This document shows positions 41,095 to 52,633 of a DNA stretch of 64,000 bases, in pieces. The stretch lies in contig OZ037917.1 in assembly GCA_964035575.1 (NCBI GenBank), forward strand, positions 124,001 to 188,000. The letters run 5' to 3'. The stretch comes from Rhynchopus sp. YZ270_cl-10 (Eukaryota > Euglenozoa > Diplonemea > Diplonemida > Diplonemidae). Below the pieces are notes generated by a model. That model was not told the origin of the DNA. It ran no database searches and saw nothing but the letters and a program-made list of their open reading frames with translations. The position numbers and the translations under genes are program-made. Within the stretch, counting starts at the first letter, position 1; each line of letters opens with the position of its first letter.

Positions 41095-41975
41095 CGTATT
41101 TCACATACATGACCGGTGCACCGCGGGTAGACCCCCAACCATGCAGTCCTATATTCATGACGTGGTTTACATCTGAAAAAAAAAGGTTCATTTTTTGTTG
41201 TTTTTATTTTGTTGTTTTTTTGTTGGTTTTTTTTTTATGGGGATTTTTTTTTTGTAGTTTTTTTTGTAGCTTTTTTTATATATATATTTTTTTTTGTGGG
41301 GAGGGAGGGACGGGGTTTAAATGAGTTTTGTTGTCGTGATGCTGTTTTGTTTTGTTCTTCTCAGGAGAAAACCCTCAGTGTATTTTTTTTTTTCTTCCAT
41401 CCCAACTTACACATACACCAAGAGCCAAAGAGAGAAGCGTAACATGGCAACCATACAACACGAACACAAAACAAAAACTCTATTTTGACGATGTCAAAAA
41501 AAAAGGCCAAAAAAAAGCTCTAGAAAACACTGGGAATGGGAGGGTATACATAAAATGCTCTAAGTTGCCAAAAGAAGAGCACATGATGCGCAAAGAGAGA
41601 GAGAAGAGAAAGAGAGAGGAAGGGAAATGTACAAAAGAGAAAAAAACAGAGTAAGTGGCAAAAAAAGTAATAAAATAACCTCGGTTTCAAGCTCTTTCAA
41701 GATTTCTGATAGATCCCTAGATCGTAGCAAAGCTACTTCACCAGTGACTTTAAAGGAAATGTACGAAGAGAAAACAAAGGGGCGACCCGAACGATCCGTT
41801 TTCTTTTTTTATTTTTTTGCCATCATTTTTTTGACAAAAACCCACCAAGAGGCTTTTTTTTTCATGGGGAAGAAAGGGGGAAAAAAAAAATAGAAAAAAA
41901 ATGTGGCAAGATATGATTATTTTTGCCACAACAACAAAAGGCGCTGTCTATTAGAAGAGGCAAGCGGGGGCTTAC

Positions 41976-42180
41976 CCGTAACCATAACGATAGTGGAACA
42001 GTAATAATGTTGAATTCAAAATACAAAAACCCTCTCGTGAACAGTGTACCTTGGTACAATGACCGGCTGTACCGGGGGGTGGACACCCCAACCATGCAGT
42101 CCACTAATGTTCCACGCTCCCCAAAAAAAAAACTGAAAATGGTCCACATTTTTCATGGTCCACTATTGTTACGGTTACGG
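41976..42180. mobile_element. Small TIR element containing a dispersed repeat copy
   Basis: Inverted ends CCGTAACC-ATAACGATAGTGGA / TCCACTATTGTTA-CGGTTACGG (two differences in 22). Its interior is a copy of the CCCTCTCGTGAACAG repeat (42003-42110). Confidence 0.55.
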
Positions 42181-43755
42181 CATGTCTTTGGGTCGCAAAA
42201 ACGGTGCACACCCTTTTGTGTTGTTCTGTTCTGACGATATTTGTTTGACGTCTCAGGCTAGGGATAACCCACCTGTTCTCAAATACCCACACACACACAC
42301 ACACATCTAAAAAATAAATTTTAGTGCAAGACTGATAGAAAGATTTTTGTTTTTTTTTTTTGAAAACTTGGTTGTATTAGTGTAGCCACCCCTAGAGTGT
42401 GTGTTCCACTATAGTTTTTTTTTGCGCTTTTTGCAATGCAAAGACACGGTTTTTTGAAAAGTTCAGGGAACGAAAGAGAGCTTTTTCTTTCCTTCTTTCC
42501 CAGATTGATCTACTCCCAAAAATATTTTATAAAAAGGGGTTGTTGCCACCCGAGGATGAGCTCCACTTTATATTTTATAAAAATGGGGTGTATCAACAAG
42601 GCTTTTGATACAAATCAGTCAAGTGTGTGTTTGGTTTTATTTTGTTTTTTTTGTCAAATAGTAAAACAGCCTCGGGGTCCCTGTGGAACGCTAACACTTC
42701 TAGAGGGGGAGAAGGTGAGAAGGTGAGGGGGAAAGCCTTTGTCCTGTTGACTCGATGTGCACCGGATGTCTAAGAAGGGGGAGTGACGGGTTCCTGTTGT
42801 TCGCTGCACTACTGGGGTACACCCCACAGCAATGAAACGTTGTGTACTTCCAACAGGATGAGGGGCAGGATGCAGAGGCATATATATAAAAAAAAAAAAG
42901 CTAATATTTGTTGAAAGTGCAAAACGCCTCGCCAGACACTACCCCAGACGCAGGCTTTCCTTGCGGCGGGGGAACCCTTTAAAACAAAAATAGGGAAACA
43001 TTTTTCAGAAAGTATTTCTTTGGTTTTCCTGCGCTGTCACGGCGGACTAAGTCAGAGGGGCTTCTGGTAGTGTTACTACAGTCTAAATGAGTTTCCAAAT
43101 GAATTACGTTACACCAATAATACCACTAGCCATTACGATTAGTAGTCCCCCTGACTGGTCCACTGTGGTTGTGGAACAGAGGAGGAAGGGGGTGTATCTT
43201 AGGGGGTATGACGAATATCTACAAGTTTTTTCTTTTTTTTACGCACACTACTTCGTGAGCGGAAAGTGTCACGTCGTTCACTCACCCAACCGTGCTCCGC
43301 AACACCACCACCCAACAGGTGATTTTTAGTGTGTGTGGAAGCGTCAACGCATCAAACAACTACAAGAAGGGGGGGGTGAGGGAACGACAAGGTGACACTT
43401 TTTTTTGAGCTTGGTTTATTAGTGTAGACACCCTGAGGGGTGCGTTTCACTTTTTTTTTTTTTGCTGTTCCTTTTGTTTTGAAAAATGCTGGAAAAAATG
43501 GCGGGTGGAGGGGTTTCTCTCAACTGCAAAAAGAGAAGCTGAAAGTGCTAACGCAAACCCCACCTTTTTTAGGGGAAAAAAAGGGTAATATCTATAACGT
43601 AGGGAACGAATGGGAGGGGGGAAAAGGCGAAAAAATCAATTCTAAAGCGGGAGGGGGTGGGAAGGGGGGAGTGAAGGGAAAAACGGGAAAGGAAAAAAAT
43701 AGTGTCTGGCCAAGAACCTCCACCGCCTTTTTCTTTTTCGTTAAAAAAAATTCAG

Positions 43756-43800
43756 AAAAGTTTTATAAGATGACTCTAAGCCCTCTCTTGCTTATCGCAA
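43756..43800 (+). repeat. CCTCTCGTG-loop hairpin, copy H7
   Basis: TTTTATAAGATGACTCTAAG, loop CCCTCTCTTG, CTTAT. Slightly degenerate stem. Confidence 0.5.
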
Positions 43801-43899
43801 ACTGATACAGAGCTGCAATGCGCCCCTTGGGGGTCTACACGGCTTCTCTCCATTCATTTTTCAAGCGTTTTCTTTAATAATTGTGTTGTATTAACTCCT

Positions 43900-46013
43900 T
43901 CAGGGCTGAACGACCTGCTGAACCGCGGGCGCCTGCTGTGTGCGCTGCTGCTGCTGCTGCAGAGCTCTCTGCAGTGCGTTGATCTGGAGAATGTACTTCT
44001 CTTCGTGCTGCACCCACTTCTCCTCAAACTGGTCCCACTGGTAGCGTTCCTGCTGGCTCTCCTCCATGAGGTTGTGGTACATCTGCTGCACAGTCTGTAA
44101 TAGAAAACAAAAAAAAGTATTTGAAAGCAAACGCCTGATCACCAACGCCATACCTGAACCTGTCCGACCAACTCCTCTACCGACTTCGTCTCGCGGGCAC
44201 ATCTCTGCTTGAGCTCCTGGTTCGTGACGTACACGTTCTGCAGGAGTGCCTGCAGGCCGTCCACGTTCGCACGGAGGGCAGCATTCTCTGCCTTCAGGTC
44301 TTCGTTCTCGGTGGGCACTGCTGCTGGCTCGGAGGGGGTGGCTTCTTCGGTCGCGGCAGTTGCGTTCTGTGCTGCCTTGATAAGGGCAAGCTGTGGGTTG
44401 TGTTGTTTTGAAAGAATCACGAAAATTGCGGATGACTGTCAATGAAGCCAATAGCATACCTCATGCTGCTGGTGCATGTCCTTGATCGCCTGCTCGTAGG
44501 CAACGACCTTGTTGGTGCTCTCCTGCAGCTCCGTGAAGAGCTGTGTGCGCTGTGCAAGGAAGCGGTCTGCCTGTGCCTGTGCCTCGTCGCGGGCAGCCTC
44601 CTCCTCACGCATGCGTGCCTTGAGGATTTTGTTGTGCAGGGGCAGGGTGGACACTTTGTTCTCGACGATGGTCTCCTTCAGCTTCTTCACCCAGCGCTTG
44701 CTCTCGTCGAGGCGGGAGGACACGGCAAGGTGCTTCTGGATGAGCTTCTGGTACTTATGCTGGTTGACCTTGAGGTGGTCCTTGGTGCGGATGCCGAGGT
44801 AGATCTCGTGGTTGTACATCTCGAGGAGCGCTGTGGCCTCACGTCCGGTGCGCTGCACGATCTGGTAGAAGTGGTCGCTGATGTTCGGCTTCTCGACGTC
44901 GACGATGTAGCGCAGCTGCTCGACGCAGTACTGCACCACATCATCATTCGACTCGAGGTGCATCGGGTACGACGACGTGCTGGGGTACGCAGGGTACGCC
45001 TCATGCGCCTCCTTGTCCATGTACCTCGTCTGTGTATGCCCCGATACCGGCACCAACTCCGGCACCGGTGTGGGCTCATGCGCTGGCTCATTCTCTGCGG
45101 TCGGCTTTGGTTTGTCCACTGGCGCCTGAAGGTGCTTTGCCGCCCGCCCTTCAAACACACGCGGCAGAGGGCTTGACCCACGAATCGCTTCCCCCTTCGG
45201 CGTAACCGGGGTGGTGGCGGCTGTGGTGGCTGCAGTGGTCGCAGTGGCTGCAGTGGCCGGTGCGGGGGTCTCCGTCTGCTCCTCAACAATGTCCTCGTCC
45301 TCAACGGCCTCCTCTTCTTTGTCCTGCAGGACTGCCTTAGGCGGTGTGTGCAGCGGAGGGGGGCGCATGAGCACCTGGCGTTCTGGTGTGAGGTGGATCT
45401 GTCTGAACGTAGCGAGGGAAGGCTCCGATGCGGCGCGGGTAGACGGCAGCTTGACCCTGCACGGCGACAGCACTGCTGCCGCTGTCGGCGACGACGACAG
45501 CCGCCGCATCACAAACGCCTCATCGTACGACGCATCGACAAAGGTGGCCCTGTCCTCCTCGATGTGCACCTCACCCTCCGCAGTGATGGAGATCCCGTCA
45601 CGCTCCTCCTCCTCCTCCCTGCGTGGCCCTTTCAGGACACGTGGTGTACCGCGGGAGGTGTGCTGCTCGTCGCACATTGCACGGATTGTTCCCATTGCGT
45701 TGGCGTATTGCTTGTCCATGTGCGCCATGCGTTCGCCTTGGTTCTTGACAACAGCGAGAAGGTCTTCTCGTGTGGAGTGGAAGTCCACCTTGTTTGCGAT
45801 GATGCGGAACCATTCGTACCAACCCGAGACTGTCGCCGGCTTCGCAACCACCCCATGACGGTGACGGCAGAGCTGTGCCCACAGCTGCTCGCCCTGCGCG
45901 CCAGCGCACCACGCCTTGCTCACACGCATTGCACTACACACCTCATGCTCACTGCAAAACCCAAGCACCACATCAAGGTACTCTGTCACGCTGTTTTGAC
46001 GTGAAACTCCCAT
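43900..46013 (-). CDS. F-box-like coiled-coil protein, three exons
   Basis: Exons are 46013-44460, 44390-44154 and 44094-43900, all in phase 0, giving 661 aa. The introns are 69 and 59 bp with GTATGC/GTATGG donors and CAG acceptors. Residues about 7-55 (VTEYLDVVLGFCSEHEVCSA, VSKAWC, LWAQLC) have the spacing of an F-box, which would link it to an SCF-type ubiquitin ligase. A disordered Pro/Thr/Glu middle follows (with ATAATATTAATTAATTP), then a long coiled coil from about residue 390 to the end (LFTELQESTNKVVAYEQAIK; EDLKAENAALRANVDGLQAL), finishing in a Gln-rich tail. The coiled coil suggests a structural or centrosomal/flagellar role as an alternative. Assignment rests on motif pattern. Confidence 0.75.
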
Positions 46014-47547
46014 ATTTTGACAATAAAAAAAAGGGGGGAAAAGGGGGGGTGTCAAATAGTAGGAGCTGGAGAGTGGGTGGAGGTGGAGGGGTGGGATGGA
46101 ATAAAAAAATGCGAAATACGGGTTGTATTCAAGGGGAAATGGGGCAAGGTACCATCTTTTTAAATTTTGCAATCTGCATCAGTGTGGAAGACCTTCTACA
46201 CTGTTTTTTCTTCATTTTGTGGAAAGAAACACAAAATTCCCCTTTTCATTGTGCACACATCACACACTAAACTCTTTTTTTTTTGTTTTGTGTCGACGAT
46301 CTACCTCCGGTCGACCCTATACTCAAATACCATTAAAAAGCTCAGAGTTTGGATCCAGAGCTCAGTTGTAAGGTGCCACAGTTCTTTTTCGTGATGACGT
46401 AATGTCATAGCGTTGGCTGTGGGTCAAATACCTTCCATCAAGACCTGTGAAAGCTTTGTGCACTTACAAGGAACCATAATAAACTCCTTTTTGTATTGAT
46501 TTTTTCTACTGGTCTTCATTGAGAACGAAACATTTCACTGTCCATGCGTGCACACTCACAACATCGCCCCCTTTTTCCCCCCATTCTTATTCTTCCCCCA
46601 GCCAGCAAAGATAGCTTGACCCTTTAGGGTAGAGAAGAAAAAGAGAGAGAAAGAGAGAGAAAAAAAAGGTCTGCGGAAAAAGGTAGCGGAAAGCCTCAAA
46701 AGACTGACTTAAAATACAAAAGCCCTCTCGAGAACAGTGTACCTTTTGGTGAGAGATTAGAACAACCGGGCCCAATGGAATCTAAAATCAACTGCGCGCA
46801 GTGTTTTTTTTTTTTAAATTGAATTTGATGATCCACATTCTGATGGTTTCTTGCACTCTTTTCTTTTGCAGTGAACTTCTGGAAAGCAAAAGCAAAAGGA
46901 AAAGGAGAAGGGATGGGTTGGGTTAAAGAGGATGAGAACAGACCAAACAGAAACGAAGAAAGAAAGAAAACCACCTTTGTATGTGCACCTGAGCCTTCAG
47001 TGATTTAGTCACCTAAAAAAAAAGAAAAGTTTATAAGATGATCCTAAGCCTCTCGTGCTGAGTCATCTTGAAAAATACAATGATACGTTGCAGTACAGAA
47101 GCCAACCTTTGTGCATATTTTTGTTTTGCCTCAATCATGGGTCAAAACCAAACCACAGAGAGTCACGCCAAGAAAAACGGTGAAAAAAAAAAAAGCGTAC
47201 TCAGCCCCTGTGGTCTTTATGCAAACAGACGGTACCACGCACAGTATTGGTAATCTGAAAATATGTCAGACACATCGCGTCGGGCCGGCACGGCTTTATT
47301 TTGATAATCCGATGAGGCTGCCGTACAGTCTTCGCCACCCTTTCCCCCTAGCCAGAGAGCATCGTTCTACAAAGGGGAGTGGCTAGAGTGGCTAGGTCCA
47401 CCACAGCACAGCAGAGAAGCGAGACAGAGAGCTCCTCCTGGGGTACCCAATTTTGGAGGGTTTTGTACTGCATTTCTTTTGTTTCCTTCTTTTTCGAGGT
47501 GGATATAATAGGTCTGGCTTCGTTTCACAAATCTGAGTGTTTTTTTT
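46014..47547. other. Intergenic spacer
   Basis: No gene. It has the 5' part of a dispersed repeat (46706-46745), a CCTCTCGTG hairpin (47024-47071) and a degenerate hairpin-like copy just before it (about 46983-47016). Confidence 0.5.
47024..47071 (+). repeat. CCTCTCGTG-loop hairpin, copy H8 (best formed)
   Basis: AAGATGA pairs with TCATCTT, and CTAAGC with GCTGAG (one G-T pair); the loop is CTCTCGT. It is preceded by AAAAGTTTAT as in other copies. Confidence 0.65.
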
Positions 47548-47760
47548 TCATGCTGTCACATCCCTCACCTCAACTGCCACTTGTTGTTCCCGGTCTTGCG
47601 CATCGCTTTCTATTTCTACTGCATCTAAATCATCCAATGACATCTCACTTGCCGCACGAGCAAACGTATTTGTTTCATCCTCTGTCACCTGATACGCTAC
47701 CAACGCTACGACCACCCATGAACAGAACCCCAGGGTAGTGCTGACAGCCAACACTGACAT
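47548..47760 (-). CDS. Small single-pass membrane protein
   Basis: 70 aa: an N-terminal hydrophobic segment (LGFCSWVVVALVAYQV) and then an acidic tail rich in Asp/Glu (SLDDLDAVEIESDAQDREQQ). The codon use is GC-richer than the surrounding AT-rich spacer, which supports it. No family is recognised; it could also be an exon of a longer gene. Confidence 0.42.
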   Translation of the reverse strand: MSVLAVSTTLGFCSWVVVALVAYQVTEDETNTFARAASEMSLDDLDAVEIESDAQDREQQVAVEVRDVTA

Positions 47761-49013
47761 CCTACTGCTATTGTATTGTGTGTGTGTGTTTTTGTTTAAC
47801 GGTGTACCGTTTTGTCCATCCCTGTGAGTTTGATTTTATGGGGAATAGAGAATTTTTTTTTGAAAATAGAAACGTAACACTCATTACACAATAAAATCCA
47901 TGGAGATGGTGTTGTGATGAAACGCACCTCGACCTATTTTGATGAGGAGTGGTATTCTGCAGCGCGGTTCGTCCCCCAGAACCGCAAAAGGTGTGTTCAA
48001 AATGATTTGTTTTCTATTTCCTCCTTCAATGAAAAAGTGAAGTTATTAATGCAGGCACCTCCGACTGACCCACGTACGATGCCAGCCATCCTGAAAAAAG
48101 TTCGTGGGGGTGAAAAAAAAATGCTATTTTTTTACTTCGTAGAAAACAAACAATGTCCCCGTACGTTCTAAATGTATTGTTTTTTTTACAGAAGAAAAAA
48201 AAATGCAACCACCCAACATCTCCCCTGTAGAAAGGTGTGTGCAGTTGTGTATCCCTTTTTTGTTACCCCATTCTCGTATGGTACCTTTTTCTTTGCAAAC
48301 ATCCGAAAGCAAAGAAAAATAAACCATAGAAGAAAGACGCCCAACTATTTACATTTTTTTTTTTTGGTGTTAAAAAAAAAAAACAGGCAGATGGTGTGCT
48401 CATATGGGAATATGATGGGAGGATGGATTGAGGAGCGGAGACGGGGATGCGTGCGTATGGGCGATTTTCCGTTACAGACGCGGTTTTTTCTCAAAAAAAA
48501 AACGGTAAAATTTAGGTTATGAAAATCTTACCACTTCAAAAGAAAAAATACGCCTTTCCTGTGGCAACCCTGTGTCCTAATGTAAATGGGGGCTTTGTAA
48601 AGCCCCTCTATATATTCACATGGACACGGTAACATTTTTTGGGATGAAAAACAAAATACACAAAAAACAATGCGATTTTGCTTCCGTTTCACAACCAACA
48701 GGGGTAACTTCACTGATACTCCATACGACTTCGCGCCCCCGATCTCCACCCACTCAACATCACCCTACCACCCTTCCCAGTAGAGCAGGATCACCCATCA
48801 GTTTCCTTAAACCCTGTTTTTCAGTTTTACAGACCCCACAGAACGTTTCTATGTGGCAAAAACGCCCCCCCTTTTTTACAATGCCTTTTGTATCGCGCCC
48901 TCAAAACCCCTCCGCGAAAACTTCACAAAGCAGCACTGTGCCCCTATAGTTCCCCTTCCTCCTCCCCCCCTCCTCCTCCTCCTCTTCCTCCCCCCCATTT
49001 TTGTTTTTTTTAT
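47761..49013. other. Spacer and 3' flank of the selenoprotein gene
   Basis: T-rich and pyrimidine-rich, with no gene. About 48035-48092 shares a segment with 5976-6030. On the minus strand this is where the selenoprotein's SECIS element should lie. A GGGGCTTTACAAAGCCCC hairpin is at about 48588-48607. A weak SECIS-like fold is at 48752-48796. Confidence 0.45.
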
Positions 49014-49580
49014 TTACATTTCATCATCTTTGTATTTACACATGTCTTCGCATGTGAATGGGGCGCGCCCGGTGAGGCAGTCGGCGTAACGTTTGGTGCC
49101 GTCAAGGCATTCGCAGAAGCCGGATTGGCCTGCGTAGACGTCTGCAGTGCATTGTGCGTCCTTGCCTTGCTGGCGGGCACCAGCGCTTTTGCAGCCGGAG
49201 GTCGCACGCCATGCGATGCAGTGTTCTGTCTTGAGGAGCGGTTTCGCCTTGATAACAGGCTTCGGCGTTGCCTCTGTGATGCCCTTGCTCTTCATAAGCT
49301 TGATGACGGTCTCCTCAGTATGCGGCGAAAGGTCCACCACCCCCCCAACAGTCTCACCATACTCATTTGTGAAGTACAAAATCGGAGCTGCCCCCTGGAT
49401 CCAGATCACCTCCAGCGCAGCGAACTTCTTCGACCCCGGTCCGTGAAGGAACTGCTTCACGGACGGGAGTCCGTTCAGTCGTCACCCGGTGCAGCTCTCC
49501 ACCTTCACACCCACTATTTTCGCCGCCGCTTCGTCCACGGAGAGCGCCAGCACTGCCAAGAACACCAGCAGCTGCCTCAT
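49014..49580 (-). CDS. SelM/Sep15-family selenoprotein with in-frame TGA (Sec33)
   Basis: From the ATG at 49580 the frame reads a signal peptide (MRQLLVFLAVLALSVDEAAA), then KVESCTG, a TGA at 49484-49482, RLNGLPSVKQF and on to a stop at 49016-49014: 188 aa counting the TGA as selenocysteine. C-T-G-U followed by RLNGLPSVKQF matches the CxxU redox motif and following helix of SelM (CGGU, then QLNRLKEVKAF). The thioredoxin-like fold continues with ALEVIWIQGAAPILYFTNEY. A Cys-rich tail of about 70 residues (C-x3-WR-x3-GC ... GFCEC-DGTKRY ... PFTCEDMC) is not part of human SelM. An ER oxidoreductase role follows from the family. No SECIS was convincingly found by eye. Confidence 0.8.
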
Positions 49581-49628
49581 TTCTACAAAACCTTTTTTAT
49601 GTGTCTTCCTGGAATGTTGTGAAGAAGA

Positions 49629-49746
49629 TTGGGTGATCTATGAACGGGGAGAGATTTTTTTACTAGCTCTCAGTAAGCGCTCACAGACTCTCACAAGCTC
49701 TCACAGCCTGTTGCGTGTCCCACGGAGACGATCATAGATCACCCAA
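49629..49746. repeat. 118-bp foldback upstream of the selenoprotein gene
   Basis: TTGGGTGATCTATGA (49629-49643) is the inverse of TCATAGATCACCCAA (49732-49746). CTCTCACA-type units lie between. It sits about 50 bp before the ATG at 49580. Confidence 0.6.
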
Positions 49747-49813
49747 AGATGGATCGAGTAGAATGCAAAACACCGCCGTACATCGGAAAGGTTTAGATAA
49801 CCCTATAGTCTAG

Positions 49814-49987
49814 CATAATCTCGCCGTCATCGACGTAGACAGGACCCCACCCCGCAAGAGGAAGTGCCCGGTGTGCGGCAAGTGGATCCTGGAGACGAGG
49901 ATGAGGGAGCACAATCTGAAGATACACCTGACCAACCGAAAACACCCTTCAACACTTAAGAGGAGACCGGCAACAAACCGCATCTGA
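49814..49987 (+). pseudogene. C2H2 zinc-finger relic or terminal exon (plus strand)
   Basis: An open frame of 57 codons with no useful ATG reads HNLAVIDVDRTPPRKRKCPV and then CGKWILETRMREHNLKIHLT, a C-x2-C-x11-H-x4-H zinc finger, ending in a TGA at 49985-49987 after a basic tail. It is the only plus-strand coding trace in the window. It may be the last exon of a gene otherwise lost, or a fragment captured by rearrangement. Confidence 0.45.
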
Positions 49988-50942
49988 GAAGTTACAGATA
50001 AATTCTGTAGTTTCTCCTATGCCAGATAGAGAATTTCGACGAGTCGGCAACAATACAAGCCATGGTGAATTGACAGAGACGAATTTTTGATGCAAGAGCG
50101 CGTAAGGGAAGCCGTCTCAACTTGGCGTTTGTGCACAGCATAACATCTACAGTCATACAGAAAGAATGGGGAGAAGACGGGGGGTGCTTTTTTTTATCTG
50201 TTCGTCAACAAATCGGGGGAGCCTATATGTGGGGGGGTCGCTTAGTTGTCCCCCCCCCTGTTTTGGAACAGTGTTTTCTTCCATATGTGAGCCGCATGTT
50301 TTTTTTTCAAATATCGCTGACTTCCTTCAGTACACCCATCTCTTCCTTTTAAAAAAAAATGCTCGCTTTTTATGAACACAATGAAAAAAAGCCAGAGAAA
50401 AGTTTTATTTTTTTTTTTTTGTTTTTTTTTGGTATGCGCATAGCCCCCAATCCCTCCCCCGAGAGACGCGAGAGATCCCGTATTTTTTTTGTTGTGCTTT
50501 CCTGTTTTTTTTTTTTTTAAACTTCAAGCGATCGTTCGGTATTTTGTTACCTCTTTTTTTTTACCCCGCCAAATAAGTCGTGGTAGTCCCTCTGTATGTG
50601 CACTTCGAAGAAAATGCAACAGAAATAAAAAGAAGTGAAACTTTTTTTAAAAGGATGATTCAAAAACAGTCCAACACAGCGAGGAAGGGGTGGAAGGGGG
50701 GGGTGGTGGTGGGTGGGCGACGAAACACCAAGCACAACACAGAAACACAAACCGCTCTTCCCCCCGCCTTCCAAAAAAAAAAAGATCGAACCCCCATTCC
50801 CCATACTTTCCCCATCCCCACAGATGGCAACAGCGTGCTGGGGGCATTATGTTTTTTTTTTTTGTCCCCCCACCCCCCTCCCCAGTACAACCCCAACCCC
50901 GACCGACCTCCTGCTCCACACCACACACCACATGCCACGCCT
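49988..50942. other. Intergenic spacer
   Basis: T-rich and C-rich low-complexity DNA (for example 50409-50430 and 50501-50518). No gene or repeat copy is recognised. Confidence 0.5.
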
Positions 50943-52153
50943 CTATGCGGATATCGCCTCCGCTTCTTCGGTCTGCTTCGGGCGAAGAAGGAAGCCACTG
51001 TTGTGTGTTTGTTTTGATAAATTGTTTGGAGTAGTGTAGTTGCCTCGGTTGTGTTGCCACAGTTGTGCAAATCTCCACTTTTTAAATCGGGGTATTAAAT
51101 ATGCATGAAAATTGGGAAAAGAGAGTTAACATACGCGTCGTACTGGACTTCATCAACAGACTTCATCGGGAGGGCGTGGCGGCTGCCCACAGTCTCCATG
51201 ACACGCTGGCTCACGGCTTCCAAGGACTCTCCCTTCGCGAAGGTGTGCGCCCCACGCTCGGGGTACTCAATGCAGCTGAATAGAAGGTCCGAGTTTTGGT
51301 GCTCAGAGTCGCCGAACATGACGAACTTGAGGAGGATCTGGGTCTTCTCGTCGAAGGTGACGAGGTTGTCGGTCATGTCGTGGAAGGTCTGTGGAAGGTC
51401 GTAGGGTGGGAAAAGAAAGCATTAAAAAAACACCAAAAAAAGACACCTTCAATTCAGTGCAACATTTTTAAAAAGAGAAGCTCATGAAACCTACGCCTCA
51501 CCGCCATCGTAGGAGCAAAGAGAAAATGCTCGTCTCTTTTGTTGCTCAAAAGATTGTAAACGGGGAGGAAAAATAGAGGTTGTTTGTCGCTTCTAGAGGG
51601 TCTGGAGTATGTTGTCAAATGCTATCTAAAAAAAGAATGGTTTACATACTGTCACTGCGGTGGAGTGCACACCGGGCTCGACAATGTTCTTTGCAAGCGT
51701 GGAGAGGAAGTCGTTGTAGATGGCAGTGTCGAAGGTGTCCGCGACGTAGGCAGCCTGCTTCGCTTTCAAGGCGTCGATCTCGTCACCCATGCTGGCGTGG
51801 TCCTTCTCCCACTGCGCCTTGTCCTCCGCCTTCGCGTTCTTTGTGTTCTTTATCTTGGAGAAGAGCGCACAACGCTCAACCCACGTGTGGTAGATGGTGT
51901 CACGTGTCTCGTGGATGGGGAACATAAGCTCCTCGTAGAACGACACCAATGTTTTCACGTCCTTCGCTGCCGCAGACTTCTTCCAGTACAGGGCCTTGCG
52001 GTCCTTGGCCTTGGCCAGCTCTGCACTCTGTCCCTTGGTCGAGTTACGGATGCTCGGCAGCACCTTCTCCTGCTCGGGCACAGGGTAGATGGAGTTGAAG
52101 CGCACATTCCGTGCAACCACTCCCAATTTCAACGCTGAGCGTGCGACCTTCAT
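50943..52153 (-). CDS. Probable mitochondrial protein of unknown function, three exons
   Basis: Exons are 52153-51650, 51388-51135 and 50997-50943, giving 270 aa; introns of 261 and 137 bp have GTATGT donors and CAG acceptors. The third exon joins GC|T and ends AGFLLRPKQTEEAEAISA then a stop. The N-terminus, MKVARSALKLGVVARNVRFN, is Arg-rich with no acidic residues, like a mitochondrial presequence. The rest is helical (VKTLVSFYEELMFPIHETRD; YHTWVERCALFSKI). I do not recognise a family; a lineage-specific respiratory-complex subunit is one possibility, given its mitochondrial neighbours. Intron 1 carries a hairpin copy and the repeat shared with 2391-2460. Confidence 0.68.
51470..51516 (+). 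repeat. CCTCTCGTG-family hairpin, copy H10 (in an intron)
   Basis: CATGAAACCTACG, loop CCTCACCGCCAT, CGTAGGAG. The CCTACG/CGTAGG stem pairs and the loop is diverged. Confidence 0.4.
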
Positions 52154-52633
52154 TATTATGTGTACAGGGAAGGGTCTGGTGGGTGGACAAATGTAGTACT
52201 AATAGCAAAAAGAAAATATACATTGCAAATGCAAGCCCTTTCATGACAGTGTAGCAGCACCAAAAATAAAGAGATCATATGAACCTAGGTCTCTTACGCT
52301 CAGAAAGCGAGGTTGAAAAGGTGCTACAAAAAAAGACAAAACTCCTCAGTAAAACGCAAAGGAAAATGAAGAACGCGCCTCTGTGCACACACAGGGAAGG
52401 TCCGGGCTGGGGTGGGTAGTCGGGTTGGCGCTTCAAGAAAAAAAAATAGCAAACATTTTTTTATAAAAAAAAACCTATGTCCCAAACGGTCTCCTTCCGT
52501 GTCCCGCAACAACGGGGGCATTTTTTTTTTTTCTTTTTTTTTTTCTCCTCTTTTGTTTTTCGTTTATCCCATACTCCATATTTTGTCTTTTTGGGAAGAA
52601 TGCTAAACGGGAAGTCATTTATTCTTCCCCCGT
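52154..52633. other. Intergenic spacer
   Basis: AT-rich. It has a degenerate copy of the CCCTCTCGTGAACAG repeat (52218-52252), hairpin-like remnants (52265-52316 and 52375-52396) and T runs. Confidence 0.45.

Larger units (their letters stand above)
40960..43899. other. Gene-free AT-rich region with repeats
   Basis: No gene is supported. It has a partial dispersed repeat (41103-41176), a TIR element (41976-42180), T-rich tracts (41190-41300) and a pair of related segments at about 42366-42420 and 43409-43455 (TTAGTGTAG-CACCC type). A CCTCTCGTG hairpin lies at 43756-43800. Confidence 0.5.

Noticed and set aside
48588-48607. GGGGCTTTACAAAGCCCC hairpin as the SECIS element
   Set aside because: It lacks the TGA/GA quartet next to the helix and an apical AA loop.
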